The translations under genes were made by a program, and so were the position numbers. From contig JAFYOF010000077.1 of NCBI GenBank assembly GCA_017560305.1, forward strand, positions 1 through 11,924: DNA of 11,924 bases, in the 5' to 3' direction. Shown here piece after piece: positions 6,331 to 11,924 of the stretch. The notes beneath the pieces were generated by a model. It did not search any database. It worked only from the letters and a program-made list of their open reading frames with translations, and had not been told where the DNA came from. The stretch is from Alistipes sp. Its GTDB lineage: Bacteria > Bacteroidota > Bacteroidia > Bacteroidales > Rikenellaceae. Within the stretch, counting starts at the first letter, position 1. Every line of letters begins with the position of its first letter.

Positions 6331-6358
6331 GGGTTGTCCTTTCGGGCAACCCTTTTTT
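6331..6358 (+). terminator. Intrinsic terminator after rubredoxin
   Basis: A 9-bp stem (GGGTTGTCC at 6331-6339 with GGGCAACCC at 6344-6352, one G-T pair) closes a TTTC tetraloop and is followed by six T at 6353-6358. It lies 15 nt after hairpin copy 2. Confidence 0.9.
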
Positions 6359-6371
6359 CTTCCCCTCACGG

Positions 6372-6403
6372 GTTGCTTATGAGATAATCTTTTGCTATAT
6401 TTG
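6372..6403 (+). promoter_or_regulatory. Bacteroidetes-type promoter of the beta-propeller gene
   Basis: GTTG at 6372-6375 as -33 element and TATATTTG at 6396-6403 as -7 element are separated by 20 nt. Transcription would begin near 6409, only about 10 nt before ATG 6419, which rules out any upstream start codon. Confidence 0.7.
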
Positions 6404-6418
6404 TGTAAACTAATCGAG

Positions 6419-7303
6419 ATGAATATGAAAAGATTAATCGTGTGCATCATCGCCACAATGACCCTCACTTCGTTGTCGGCGCAGACCAATCCGTGCGCAA
6501 CATTCTTTTGTGCAGATTTCAATCAGGGTAAGATTTTTGAGTTCAAGGATGGCAAGATTGTGTGGGAGCATCGTGCCCCAATCTCAAATGATTTGTGGGT
6601 GCTCAAGAACGGCAACCGCCTCTTCACTACGGGTCACGGCGTGCTGGAGGTGACCGAGCAGAAGGATACCGTTTTCTACTACCACTCGCCCGAGAGCGAG
6701 ATATTCGCCTGCCAGCGCCTAAAGAACGGCAACACATTCGTAGGTGAGTGCACCTCGGGACGACTGCTTGAGGTGAACAAGAAGGGCGAGATTGTCAAGG
6801 AGGTGAACATCGGTCCTGGCGACCCATACTTTATGCGTAATGCCCGCCGACTCGACAACGGCAACTACCTGATAGCCCACTACGGCGGTAAGCGTGTTGC
6901 GGTGTACGACAAGAAGGGTCGCATCGTGTGGGAGGCACCCATCGCAGGTGGCGCTCACTCGGTCGCTTGCCTGAAGAATGGTCACATCGTGGTGGCATCT
7001 ACCGACAAGGCTCAAGACCCAAAAATCACCGAGTTCGACAAGAAGGGAAATATCGTATGGGAGTTGTCAAATGCCGACCTTGAGGGCAACCCAATGCAGT
7101 TTATGTCGGGTTTCCAGTATCTGCCCGAGAGCGACTCGTTCCTGCTTACCAACTGGAAGGGTCACAATATGGCATCCGGTGTGCCGCTCATCCTGTGGGT
7201 AAGCCGCGACAAGAAGATTCTCGGCACAATGCCCGCCCACGAGCGTTTGGTAACTGTGGCATCTATCTTTGTGGAGGGTAGTTCTACAAGGTTTAACCAC
7301 TAA
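6419..7303 (+). CDS. Secreted beta-propeller-like protein of unknown function
   Basis: The protein has 294 residues from ATG 6419, or 292 from ATG 6425, which starts MKRLIVC and is an equally good choice. A hydrophobic stretch to about residue 20 ending in LSAQ looks like a signal peptide, so it is exported. The body is built of repeats with an L-x-NG-x strand near residues 62, 101, 135 and 175 and a turn-strand DKKG-x-IVWE near 120, 154 and 197. This resembles blades of PQQ-like or arylsulfotransferase-like beta-propellers. Four to six blades seem present. No catalytic residues can be named, so no enzyme function is assigned. It has its own promoter and a terminator at 7328-7356, making it a single-gene unit that converges on aspS. 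Confidence 0.75.
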   Translation: MNMKRLIVCIIATMTLTSLSAQTNPCATFFCADFNQGKIFEFKDGKIVWEHRAPISNDLWVLKNGNRLFTTGHGVLEVTEQKDTVFYYHSPESEIFACQRLKNGNTFVGECTSGRLLEVNKKGEIVKEVNIGPGDPYFMRNARRLDNGNYLIAHYGGKRVAVYDKKGRIVWEAPIAGGAHSVACLKNGHIVVASTDKAQDPKITEFDKKGNIVWELSNADLEGNPMQFMSGFQYLPESDSFLLTNWKGHNMASGVPLILWVSRDKKILGTMPAHERLVTVASIFVEGSSTRFNH

Positions 7304-7327
7304 TAAACCTCTAATAGAAATAAGAAA

Positions 7328-7356
7328 GGCGACCCGAAAAGGTCGCCTGACTTTTT
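7328..7356. terminator. Terminator between convergent genes
   Basis: A perfect 7-bp stem, GGCGACC (7328-7334) with GGTCGCC (7341-7347) around CGAAAA, is followed after TGAC by five T at 7352-7356. It serves the + strand gene. Read on the - strand the stem is followed by TTTCTTA, so it may also stop aspS transcripts, though less well. Confidence 0.8.
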
Positions 7357-7375
7357 ATATATAAAGGTAAAACCC

Positions 7376-9130
7376 TTACTCTGGCTTAACCAGCGAGAGG
7401 TACAACTCGTCGAGCTGCGACTGGTCGATAACCGATGGAGCATCCAACATCACATCGCGACCCGCATTGTTCTTTGGGAATGCGATGTAGTCGCGGATAG
7501 ACTCCGAGCCACCGAACAATGAGCACAAACGGTCGAAACCGAACGCCAAACCACCGTGAGGAGGCGCACCGAACTTAAACGCGTTCATCAGGAAGCCGAA
7601 CTGCTCCTGTGCCTTCTCTGGGGTGAAGCCCAAAATCTTGAAGATGAGTGCCTGCAACTGTGCATCGTGGATACGGATTGAACCGCCACCAATCTCTGTA
7701 CCGTTACATACGAAGTCGTAAGCGTTGGCGCGTACACGACCTGGGTCGCTCTCAAGATACTGAACATCCTCTGGCTTTGGTGATGTGAATGGGTGGTGCA
7801 TAGCGTAGTAGCGCTCTGTCTCGTCGTCCCACTCGAACATTGGGAAGTCCACAATCCACAATGGAGCGAACTTCTTTGGGTCACGCAAGCCGAGCAACTC
7901 ACCCACATGCAGACGCAATGCGCAGAGCTGAGTGAGAGCCTTGAACTTCTTGCCGCACAAAACCAGCATCAAGTCGCCATTCTGTGCCTCCATACGCTCG
8001 GCGATAGCCTGCAAATCCTCTGGTGAGAAGAACTTGTCGATTGATGACTTGAGGTTGCCCTGCTCATCCTTGCGAATCCATACCAGGCCCTTTGCACCCA
8101 CCTGTGGACGCTTCACATACTCTGTGAGGGCGTCAATCTGCTTGCGAGTGTAGCCCGCGCAGCCTGTTGCCGCAAAACCTACAACATACTCTGCATCGTC
8201 AAACACTGGGAATGAGTGGCCGTGTGCCAGGTCGGTGATGTCGTGGAACTCCATACCGAAACGCAAGTCTGGCTTGTCTGAACCATACTTCTCCATAGCC
8301 TCAATCCAAGGCATACGCTGGAATGGCTCGTTGAACTCGATGTTCATCACATCCTTGAACATATACTTTGCCCAGCCCTCGAAAATCTGCAATACATCCT
8401 CCTGCTCAACGAATGACATCTCGCAGTCGATCTGTGTAAACTCTGGCTGACGGTCAGCACGAAGGTCCTCATCGCGGAAGCAACGCACAATCTGGAAGTA
8501 GCGGTCGTAACCTGCCACCATCAGGAGCTGCTTCAAGGTCTGTGGTGACTGTGGAAGGGCGTAGAACTGGTTAGGGTTCATACGGCTTGGTACCACAAAG
8601 TCACGCGCACCCTCTGGAGTAGAGCCCACCAGGTAAGGGGTCTCAATCTCGAGGAATCCCTCCTTGTCGAGGAATGTGCGGATAGCAATCGCCATACGAT
8701 GACGAAGCTCCATATTACGCTGCAAAGGTGGACGACGAAGGTCGAGGTAGCGGTACTTCATACGAAGGTCATCGCCACCGTCTGAGTTCTCCTCGATAGT
8801 GAATGGAGGTGTCTGCGCCTCGTTGAGGATCTTCACCTCCTGAGCAGCAACCTCGATATCGCCCGTAGGCATCTTTGGGTTCTTTGATGAACGCTCGATA
8901 ACATTACCCGTTACCTGAAGAACGAACTCACGACCCAACTTCTGAGCAGCCTCACGAGCCTGCTCTGGAGAGTTCTCCTCCACAACAATCTGTGTGATGC
9001 CGTAGCGGTCACGCAGGTCGATGAATGTCATCGCACCCAGGTTACGCACCTTCTGCACCCAACCAGCGAGTGTTACGCTCTGACCGATGTTCGCGCTGCG
9101 CAACTCGCCACAAGTATGACTTCTATACAT
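7376..9130 (-). CDS. aspS: Aspartyl-tRNA synthetase, bacterial type
   Basis: This 584-residue class II synthetase charges tRNA-Asp with aspartate in the cytoplasm. The N-terminal OB-fold anticodon-binding domain covers about residues 1-105 ([25 protein letters not shown]). The catalytic core has motif 1 near 150-166, motif 2 with [18 protein letters not shown] at 218-235, and motif 3 [10 protein letters not shown] at 526-535 with the invariant Arg535. The insertion (GAD) domain of bacterial enzymes lies at about 285-420. Length matches the bacterial family (about 590). Leu31 stands where non-discriminating enzymes such as that of Pseudomonas have His, which hints at a tRNA-Asp-specific enzyme; this rests on recalled alignments. 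The start [16 protein letters not shown] is the conserved beginning. It is divergent from tadA. Confidence 0.98.
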   Translation of the reverse strand: MYRSHTCGELRSANIGQSVTLAGWVQKVRNLGAMTFIDLRDRYGITQIVVEENSPEQAREAAQKLGREFVLQVTGNVIERSSKNPKMPTGDIEVAAQEVKILNEAQTPPFTIEENSDGGDDLRMKYRYLDLRRPPLQRNMELRHRMAIAIRTFLDKEGFLEIETPYLVGSTPEGARDFVVPSRMNPNQFYALPQSPQTLKQLLMVAGYDRYFQIVRCFRDEDLRADRQPEFTQIDCEMSFVEQEDVLQIFEGWAKYMFKDVMNIEFNEPFQRMPWIEAMEKYGSDKPDLRFGMEFHDITDLAHGHSFPVFDDAEYVVGFAATGCAGYTRKQIDALTEYVKRPQVGAKGLVWIRKDEQGNLKSSIDKFFSPEDLQAIAERMEAQNGDLMLVLCGKKFKALTQLCALRLHVGELLGLRDPKKFAPLWIVDFPMFEWDDETERYYAMHHPFTSPKPEDVQYLESDPGRVRANAYDFVCNGTEIGGGSIRIHDAQLQALIFKILGFTPEKAQEQFGFLMNAFKFGAPPHGGLAFGFDRLCSLFGGSESIRDYIAFPKNNAGRDVMLDAPSVIDQSQLDELYLSLVKPE

Positions 9131-9162
9131 TTTATTTCGTTTTTTAGTTTGTTCCTAATATG

Positions 9163-9198
9163 CAAAGATAGTAATTTTTGCACAATGTGAAATCCAAA
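9163..9198 (-). promoter_or_regulatory. Probable promoter of aspS
   Basis: On the - strand TATCTTTG (9170-9163) fits the -7 consensus TAnnTTTG, and TTTG (9198-9195) may be the -33 element at a rather long 24-nt spacing. The leader to the aspS start is about 30 nt and shows no Shine-Dalgarno site near the ATG. Confidence 0.6.
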
Positions 9199-9212
9199 TT
9201 CGCCTATATTTG
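9177..9212 (+). promoter_or_regulatory. Probable promoter of tadA
   Basis: TATATTTG at 9205-9212 matches the -7 consensus, with TTTG at 9177-9180 as a possible -33 element 24 nt upstream. It is interleaved with the aspS promoter. A transcript starting near 9219 would carry a leader of about 70 nt before ATG 9292 and excludes the in-frame start at 9178. Confidence 0.6.
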
Positions 9213-9291
9213 CTCTTTGTGGCGCGAGAGGGCAAAAAATTTGTTTATTTTCGCCGATTTTGCTAATTTCGCTCTGTTAAAAAACACAGGA

Positions 9292-9741
9292 ATGGAGAAA
9301 AATAGCATCGAAACGGATAAAAAGTTTATGAGTATGGCAATAGATGAGGCACGCCTTGCGTTAAAGGAGAAAGAGGTGCCCATCGGAGCTGTTGTCGTGT
9401 GTCAGGGTAGGGTGATTGGCCGAGGCCATAATCTGGTGGAGACGCTCTGTGATGCTACGGCTCACGCCGAGATGCAGTCCATTACGGCTGCGGCGGCTAT
9501 GCTTGGCGGCAAGTACCTGAAGGGTTGTACATTGTATGTGACAGTCGAGCCTTGCATAATGTGTGCGGGAGCGCTGGCGTGGAGCCAGATTGACAGGATT
9601 GTCTATGGCGCAGCCGACCCAAAACGAGGCTACACCACCGTGCAGGGCAGAATACTTCACCCCAAGACCGAGGTGCTGAGCGGTGTGTTGCAGGAGGAGT
9701 GTGAGCAGTTGATGAAGGATTTTTTCAAGTCCTTGAGATAA
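9292..9741 (+). CDS. tadA: tRNA-specific adenosine deaminase (TadA family)
   Basis: This 149-residue zinc-dependent deaminase most likely converts adenosine 34 of tRNA-Arg(ACG) to inosine. The zinc and catalytic motif H58-A-E60 follows the TAHAE context of TadA, and the second motif P87-C88-x2-C91 (VEPCIMCAGAL) supplies the other zinc ligands. EVPIGAVVV near residues 28-36 and the end LMKDFFKSLR also fit TadA. ATG 9292 gives the usual family length. The frame is open back to 9178, but the promoter at 9205-9212 lies inside that extension and the extra residues look untranslated. Related cytosine or guanine deaminases share these motifs, so a minor chance of another substrate remains. The gene is divergent from aspS and no terminator is evident after it. 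Confidence 0.85.
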   Translation: MEKNSIETDKKFMSMAIDEARLALKEKEVPIGAVVVCQGRVIGRGHNLVETLCDATAHAEMQSITAAAAMLGGKYLKGCTLYVTVEPCIMCAGALAWSQIDRIVYGAADPKRGYTTVQGRILHPKTEVLSGVLQEECEQLMKDFFKSLR

Positions 9742-9777
9742 TTTTGCCATAAATATGTAATAGTGCGCGAGTTAAAT

Positions 9778-9808
9778 TTTGCAGTAATGAAAAAATAGTC
9801 TAACTTTG
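9778..9808 (+). promoter_or_regulatory. Strong Bacteroidetes promoter of the TPR gene
   Basis: TTTG at 9778-9781 and TAACTTTG at 9801-9808 are separated by 19 nt, an exact fit to the known -33/-7 consensus of the phylum. Transcription would start near 9815, giving a leader of about 57 nt that is very A/T-rich and has no Shine-Dalgarno site. Confidence 0.85.
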
Positions 9809-9871
9809 CCACTCGAAATTAACAAAGGGAATAATTTAATAACCTATAAACAATTTAATTAACTCAAAATT

Positions 9872-10837
9872 ATGAAAAAGTTTGTTTTGATGGTAGTTGC
9901 GGTTTTGGGCTTTTCATTTGCTCAGGCGCAGAGCGTAGTGGAGACCTACAACGAGGCTTCTAAGGCTGTTCAGGCTAAGGATTTCGCAAAGGCTGCTAAG
10001 CTTTACGAGACAGTTATCGCTGATGGCTCTGAGGAGGAGGACGCGACTATCGTTGGTTGTGTGAAGAACGCAAAGAACAACCTCCCAGTAATGTATGTTT
10101 ACATGGGTAAGTTGGCTGCAGGTGCTGCAACAAAGTTGGAGGATGCAGAGGCTAAGGATGCAAAGTTCGCTGAGGCTATCAAGGCTTTGGAGACTGCTGT
10201 TGCTAAGGCAAAGTCTTACCGCAATACAAAGGCTCAGGCTACTGCTACAACTACTATCGCTCAGGTTTACCAGACTCACGGTGGTGGTTACTTCAACAAT
10301 GGTGACTATGCAAAGGCTATCGAGATCTTCTCGAAGGGTTACGCTGCAAACAACAAGAATACTGACCTCGCTATGATGCTCGCAGAGAGCTACTTCAAGT
10401 CAAACAAGTACGCTGAGGGCGTGAAGATTTGCTCTGAGGTTGCTGCTTTGCCAAGCCCAAAGTACGATGCAGCTATCGCTACTGCAAAGGCAAAGATGGG
10501 TCAGTACACAAACAACAAGATTGCTGAGTTGCAGAAGGCTAACGACTTCGACGGCATCATCGCTATGTCAGAGCAGATTGCTGACAAGGCTCTTGCACAG
10601 AAGGTTTTGGTTCAGGCTTACTTCTTGAAGAAGGACTACGCAAAGGTAATCGAGATCGGTGAGGCTGCAGCTGCATTGCAGACTGACGACGAGAGCAAGA
10701 GCGCAGTTTACTTCAACCTCGGTTCTGCTTACAACGCAAAGGAGAACAAGGCGAAGGCTATCGAGTGCTTGAACAAGGTTACAGTTGAGCCATACGCAAC
10801 ACCAGCGAAGGCTGCCGTAGCAGAGTTGTCAAAGTAA
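9872..10837 (+). CDS. Secreted tetratricopeptide-repeat protein, unknown role
   Basis: This 321-residue protein has a clear signal peptide (MKKFVLMVVAVLGFSFAQAQS, cleavage near residue 20) and is probably periplasmic. The mature part is almost all helical, Ala/Lys-rich, with TPR-like units: about residues 22-50 (YNEASKAVQAKDFAKAAKLYE), 132-165 (GDYAKAIEIFSKGYAANN), 168-193, 240-272 (KKDYAKVIEIGEAAAAL) and 280-315 (NLGSAYNAKENKAKAIECLNK). TPR arrays hold protein partners, but the partner is unknown. Ala is written mainly GCT and GCA and Gly mainly GGT, unlike the GCG/GCC-rich rnf genes and malQ. With the consensus promoter and strong terminator this suggests an abundant protein. It is a single-gene unit convergent with malQ. 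Confidence 0.85.
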   Translation: MKKFVLMVVAVLGFSFAQAQSVVETYNEASKAVQAKDFAKAAKLYETVIADGSEEEDATIVGCVKNAKNNLPVMYVYMGKLAAGAATKLEDAEAKDAKFAEAIKALETAVAKAKSYRNTKAQATATTTIAQVYQTHGGGYFNNGDYAKAIEIFSKGYAANNKNTDLAMMLAESYFKSNKYAEGVKICSEVAALPSPKYDAAIATAKAKMGQYTNNKIAELQKANDFDGIIAMSEQIADKALAQKVLVQAYFLKKDYAKVIEIGEAAAALQTDDESKSAVYFNLGSAYNAKENKAKAIECLNKVTVEPYATPAKAAVAELSK

Positions 10838-10857
10838 TTTTAGCTTACTTGCAAAAT

Positions 10858-10888
10858 AAAACCCGCATCCTTTAGGTGCGGGTTTTTT
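10858..10888. terminator. Bidirectional terminator between TPR gene and malQ
   Basis: ACCCGCA (10861-10867) pairs with TGCGGGT (10877-10883), extended past a bulged T by CC/GG around a TTTA loop, with six T at 10883-10888. On the - strand the stem is followed by TTTATTTT, so it can also end the malQ transcript, whose stop codon lies 17 nt away. Confidence 0.9.
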
Positions 10889-10904
10889 CTTTTCGTGTGG
10901 TTGC

Positions 10905-11924
10905 CTATCGCAACGAGGTGAGTTGCTTTACGGCGTCGTTGAACGACTTTGCGCCGAGCAGGCTCTCCAGCGTAAGGTGCATACGGTAGCGCCAGTAGTG
11001 GTTAGGGTCGGCGGGGATGTTGATGCGCTCGCCCTCGGGGTTTTTCTGGCGCAACTTCTCGTCAATGGCCATCCAGTCCTGCAATGGCAGAATGGCAAGG
11101 ATTGAGTTCGAGAGCATCTCGCGCTCGATAATCTTGTGCGCCGTAGCACCCGAGCAGACCGCCTCTGCCTCGCCCTCCATACCAAGCACCTCGCTCCAGT
11201 ATTGCTGTGTCAGGGCGCTATCCTCCTGCCACCATCCGCGGATGTTCGACATATCGTGAGTAGAGGTCGCTGCCACCGAGAGGTAGGGGTAACGGCTTGT
11301 GTCGCCGAAGTTTACGCCCATCTGCTTTGGCATTCGCTCAATCTCAAGTGAGAGTATTCGCTCCTGATTCATCACCTCGGGTACGCACGCAGGAATCATT
11401 CCCAAATCCTCGCCGCAGGTGAGCATCTTTGTTGTAGACATCAACGCTGGCAGACGCTTCAGCGCGCACTCTCTCCAGAAGTCGTTGTGACGATGGTAGA
11501 AGAACTCCTCGTGCAACTGCATATATCTCTGCTGCTGGCTCTCGGTCAGGCTCTTGAACGCCTCGGTCTTGTAGCCCTCGATGCGTGGCGTGTAGCCGCC
11601 CTCGGGGTAGGGGACAAAGAGCGCATCGGTCGAGGTGTAGTCCGCCTCGTCGTATGTTGGAAGGTCAAGCGTCAAGCCACACTGGGCAATCTCCTGCTTG
11701 GTGTAGGGGCGCGAAGGGTAGAAGTGACCCAGAATAGCGCTCTGCGCCTGGCGTGGCACCTCCCAGATGCGGAAGAAACCGAGGATGTGGTCGATGCGGT
11801 AGGCGTCGAAGTAACGCGCCATCTTCTCCAGTCGGCGCTGCCACCACTTATATCCATCCTCCGCCATCTTTGCCCAATTATATGTCGGGAAACCCCAGTT
11901 CTGACCATCGGCGGCAAAGGCATC
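10905..11924 (-). CDS. malQ: 4-alpha-glucanotransferase (GH77), C-terminal part
   Basis: The frame continues past the right edge, so 339 C-terminal residues are present and the N-terminus is missing; Met at 11867 is internal. The fragment opens with DAFAADGQNWGFPTYNW, a family signature. It contains all three catalytic acids of GH77: the nucleophile Asp45 in DAYRIDHILGFFRIW, the acid/base Glu172 in CGEDLGMIP, and the third Asp224 in STHDMSNIRGWW. The enzyme moves alpha-1,4-glucan chains between maltodextrins in glycogen and maltose use. Asp45 and Glu172 are 127 residues apart, against 48 in E. coli MalQ, whereas the next interval (52) is the same. The insertion suggests the DPE2-like form found in Bacteroidetes and plants, which often carries N-terminal starch-binding domains; that part lies outside the window. 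Confidence 0.93.
   Translation of the reverse strand, partial: DAFAADGQNWGFPTYNWAKMAEDGYKWWQRRLEKMARYFDAYRIDHILGFFRIWEVPRQAQSAILGHFYPSRPYTKQEIAQCGLTLDLPTYDEADYTSTDALFVPYPEGGYTPRIEGYKTEAFKSLTESQQQRYMQLHEEFFYHRHNDFWRECALKRLPALMSTTKMLTCGEDLGMIPACVPEVMNQERILSLEIERMPKQMGVNFGDTSRYPYLSVAATSTHDMSNIRGWWQEDSALTQQYWSEVLGMEGEAEAVCSGATAHKIIEREMLSNSILAILPLQDWMAIDEKLRQKNPEGERINIPADPNHYWRYRMHLTLESLLGAKSFNDAVKQLTSLR

Noticed and set aside
6392..6418. Upstream TTG start for the beta-propeller gene
   Set aside because: It overlaps the -7 element at 6396-6403 and would break up the signal peptide; ATG 6419 or 6425 is better.
6244..6522. A 92-codon - strand frame over hairpin copy 2 and the beta-propeller start
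   Set aside because: It crosses the terminator, the promoter and the signal peptide of another gene, and its product is not recognisable.
9178..9291. N-terminal extension of tadA
   Set aside because: It contains the tadA promoter and gives 38 residues unlike TadA; ATG 9292 gives normal length.
9739..9746. TAATTTTG as a further promoter before the TPR gene
   Set aside because: It fits the -7 consensus but has no -33 partner and lies across the tadA stop codon; the exact promoter at 9778-9808 is much better.

Overview
The window looks like a chromosomal housekeeping segment from an anaerobic member of the Bacteroidetes, probably order Bacteroidales. The basis is: promoters of the TAnnTTTG type, with or without an upstream TTTG; mostly weak or absent Shine-Dalgarno sequences in front of promoter-proximal genes; a long multi-cluster RnfB; and protein sequences that read as Bacteroidales-like. 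A Rikenellaceae/Alistipes-like source is a guess only. Nothing suggests a prophage, plasmid, insertion sequence or CRISPR array.

Positions 1-5746 (+ strand) form one dense transcription unit: the 3' end of a probable NAD+ synthetase gene (nadE), an RseC-family membrane protein, and then rnfB-C-D-G-E-A. These six genes encode a complete Rnf complex, the membrane-bound ferredoxin:NAD+ oxidoreductase that couples electron transfer to ion translocation. All expected cofactor-binding residues are visible: five four-cysteine Fe-S motifs in RnfB, two in RnfC, flavinylation threonines in RnfD and RnfG, and paired membrane cysteines in RnfE and RnfA. RnfG carries a second perfect flavinylation-type motif in its tail.

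Positions 5747-6418 hold the most unusual structure. The unit ends with a long imperfect hairpin of about 124 nt and then an intrinsic terminator. A single-gene unit for rubredoxin (6037-6195) follows, and its stop codon is again followed at once by a related hairpin of about 122 nt and an intrinsic terminator. The two hairpins share a conserved core of about 67 nt with matched spacing and compensatory base changes, while their outer stems differ in sequence but still pair. This repeated stop-hairpin-terminator arrangement is the best candidate here for an undescribed element.

Positions 6419-7303 (+) encode a secreted beta-propeller-like protein of unknown role. It converges on aspS (7376-9130, -), a bacterial-type aspartyl-tRNA synthetase, across a terminator that could serve both strands. 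aspS and tadA (9292-9741, +, tRNA adenosine deaminase) diverge from interleaved promoters, so two tRNA-related genes share one control region. A secreted TPR protein (9872-10837, +) follows, with a textbook Bacteroidetes promoter and codon use unlike its neighbours. It converges on the C-terminal part of a malQ-type 4-alpha-glucanotransferase (10905-11924, -), which runs off the window.
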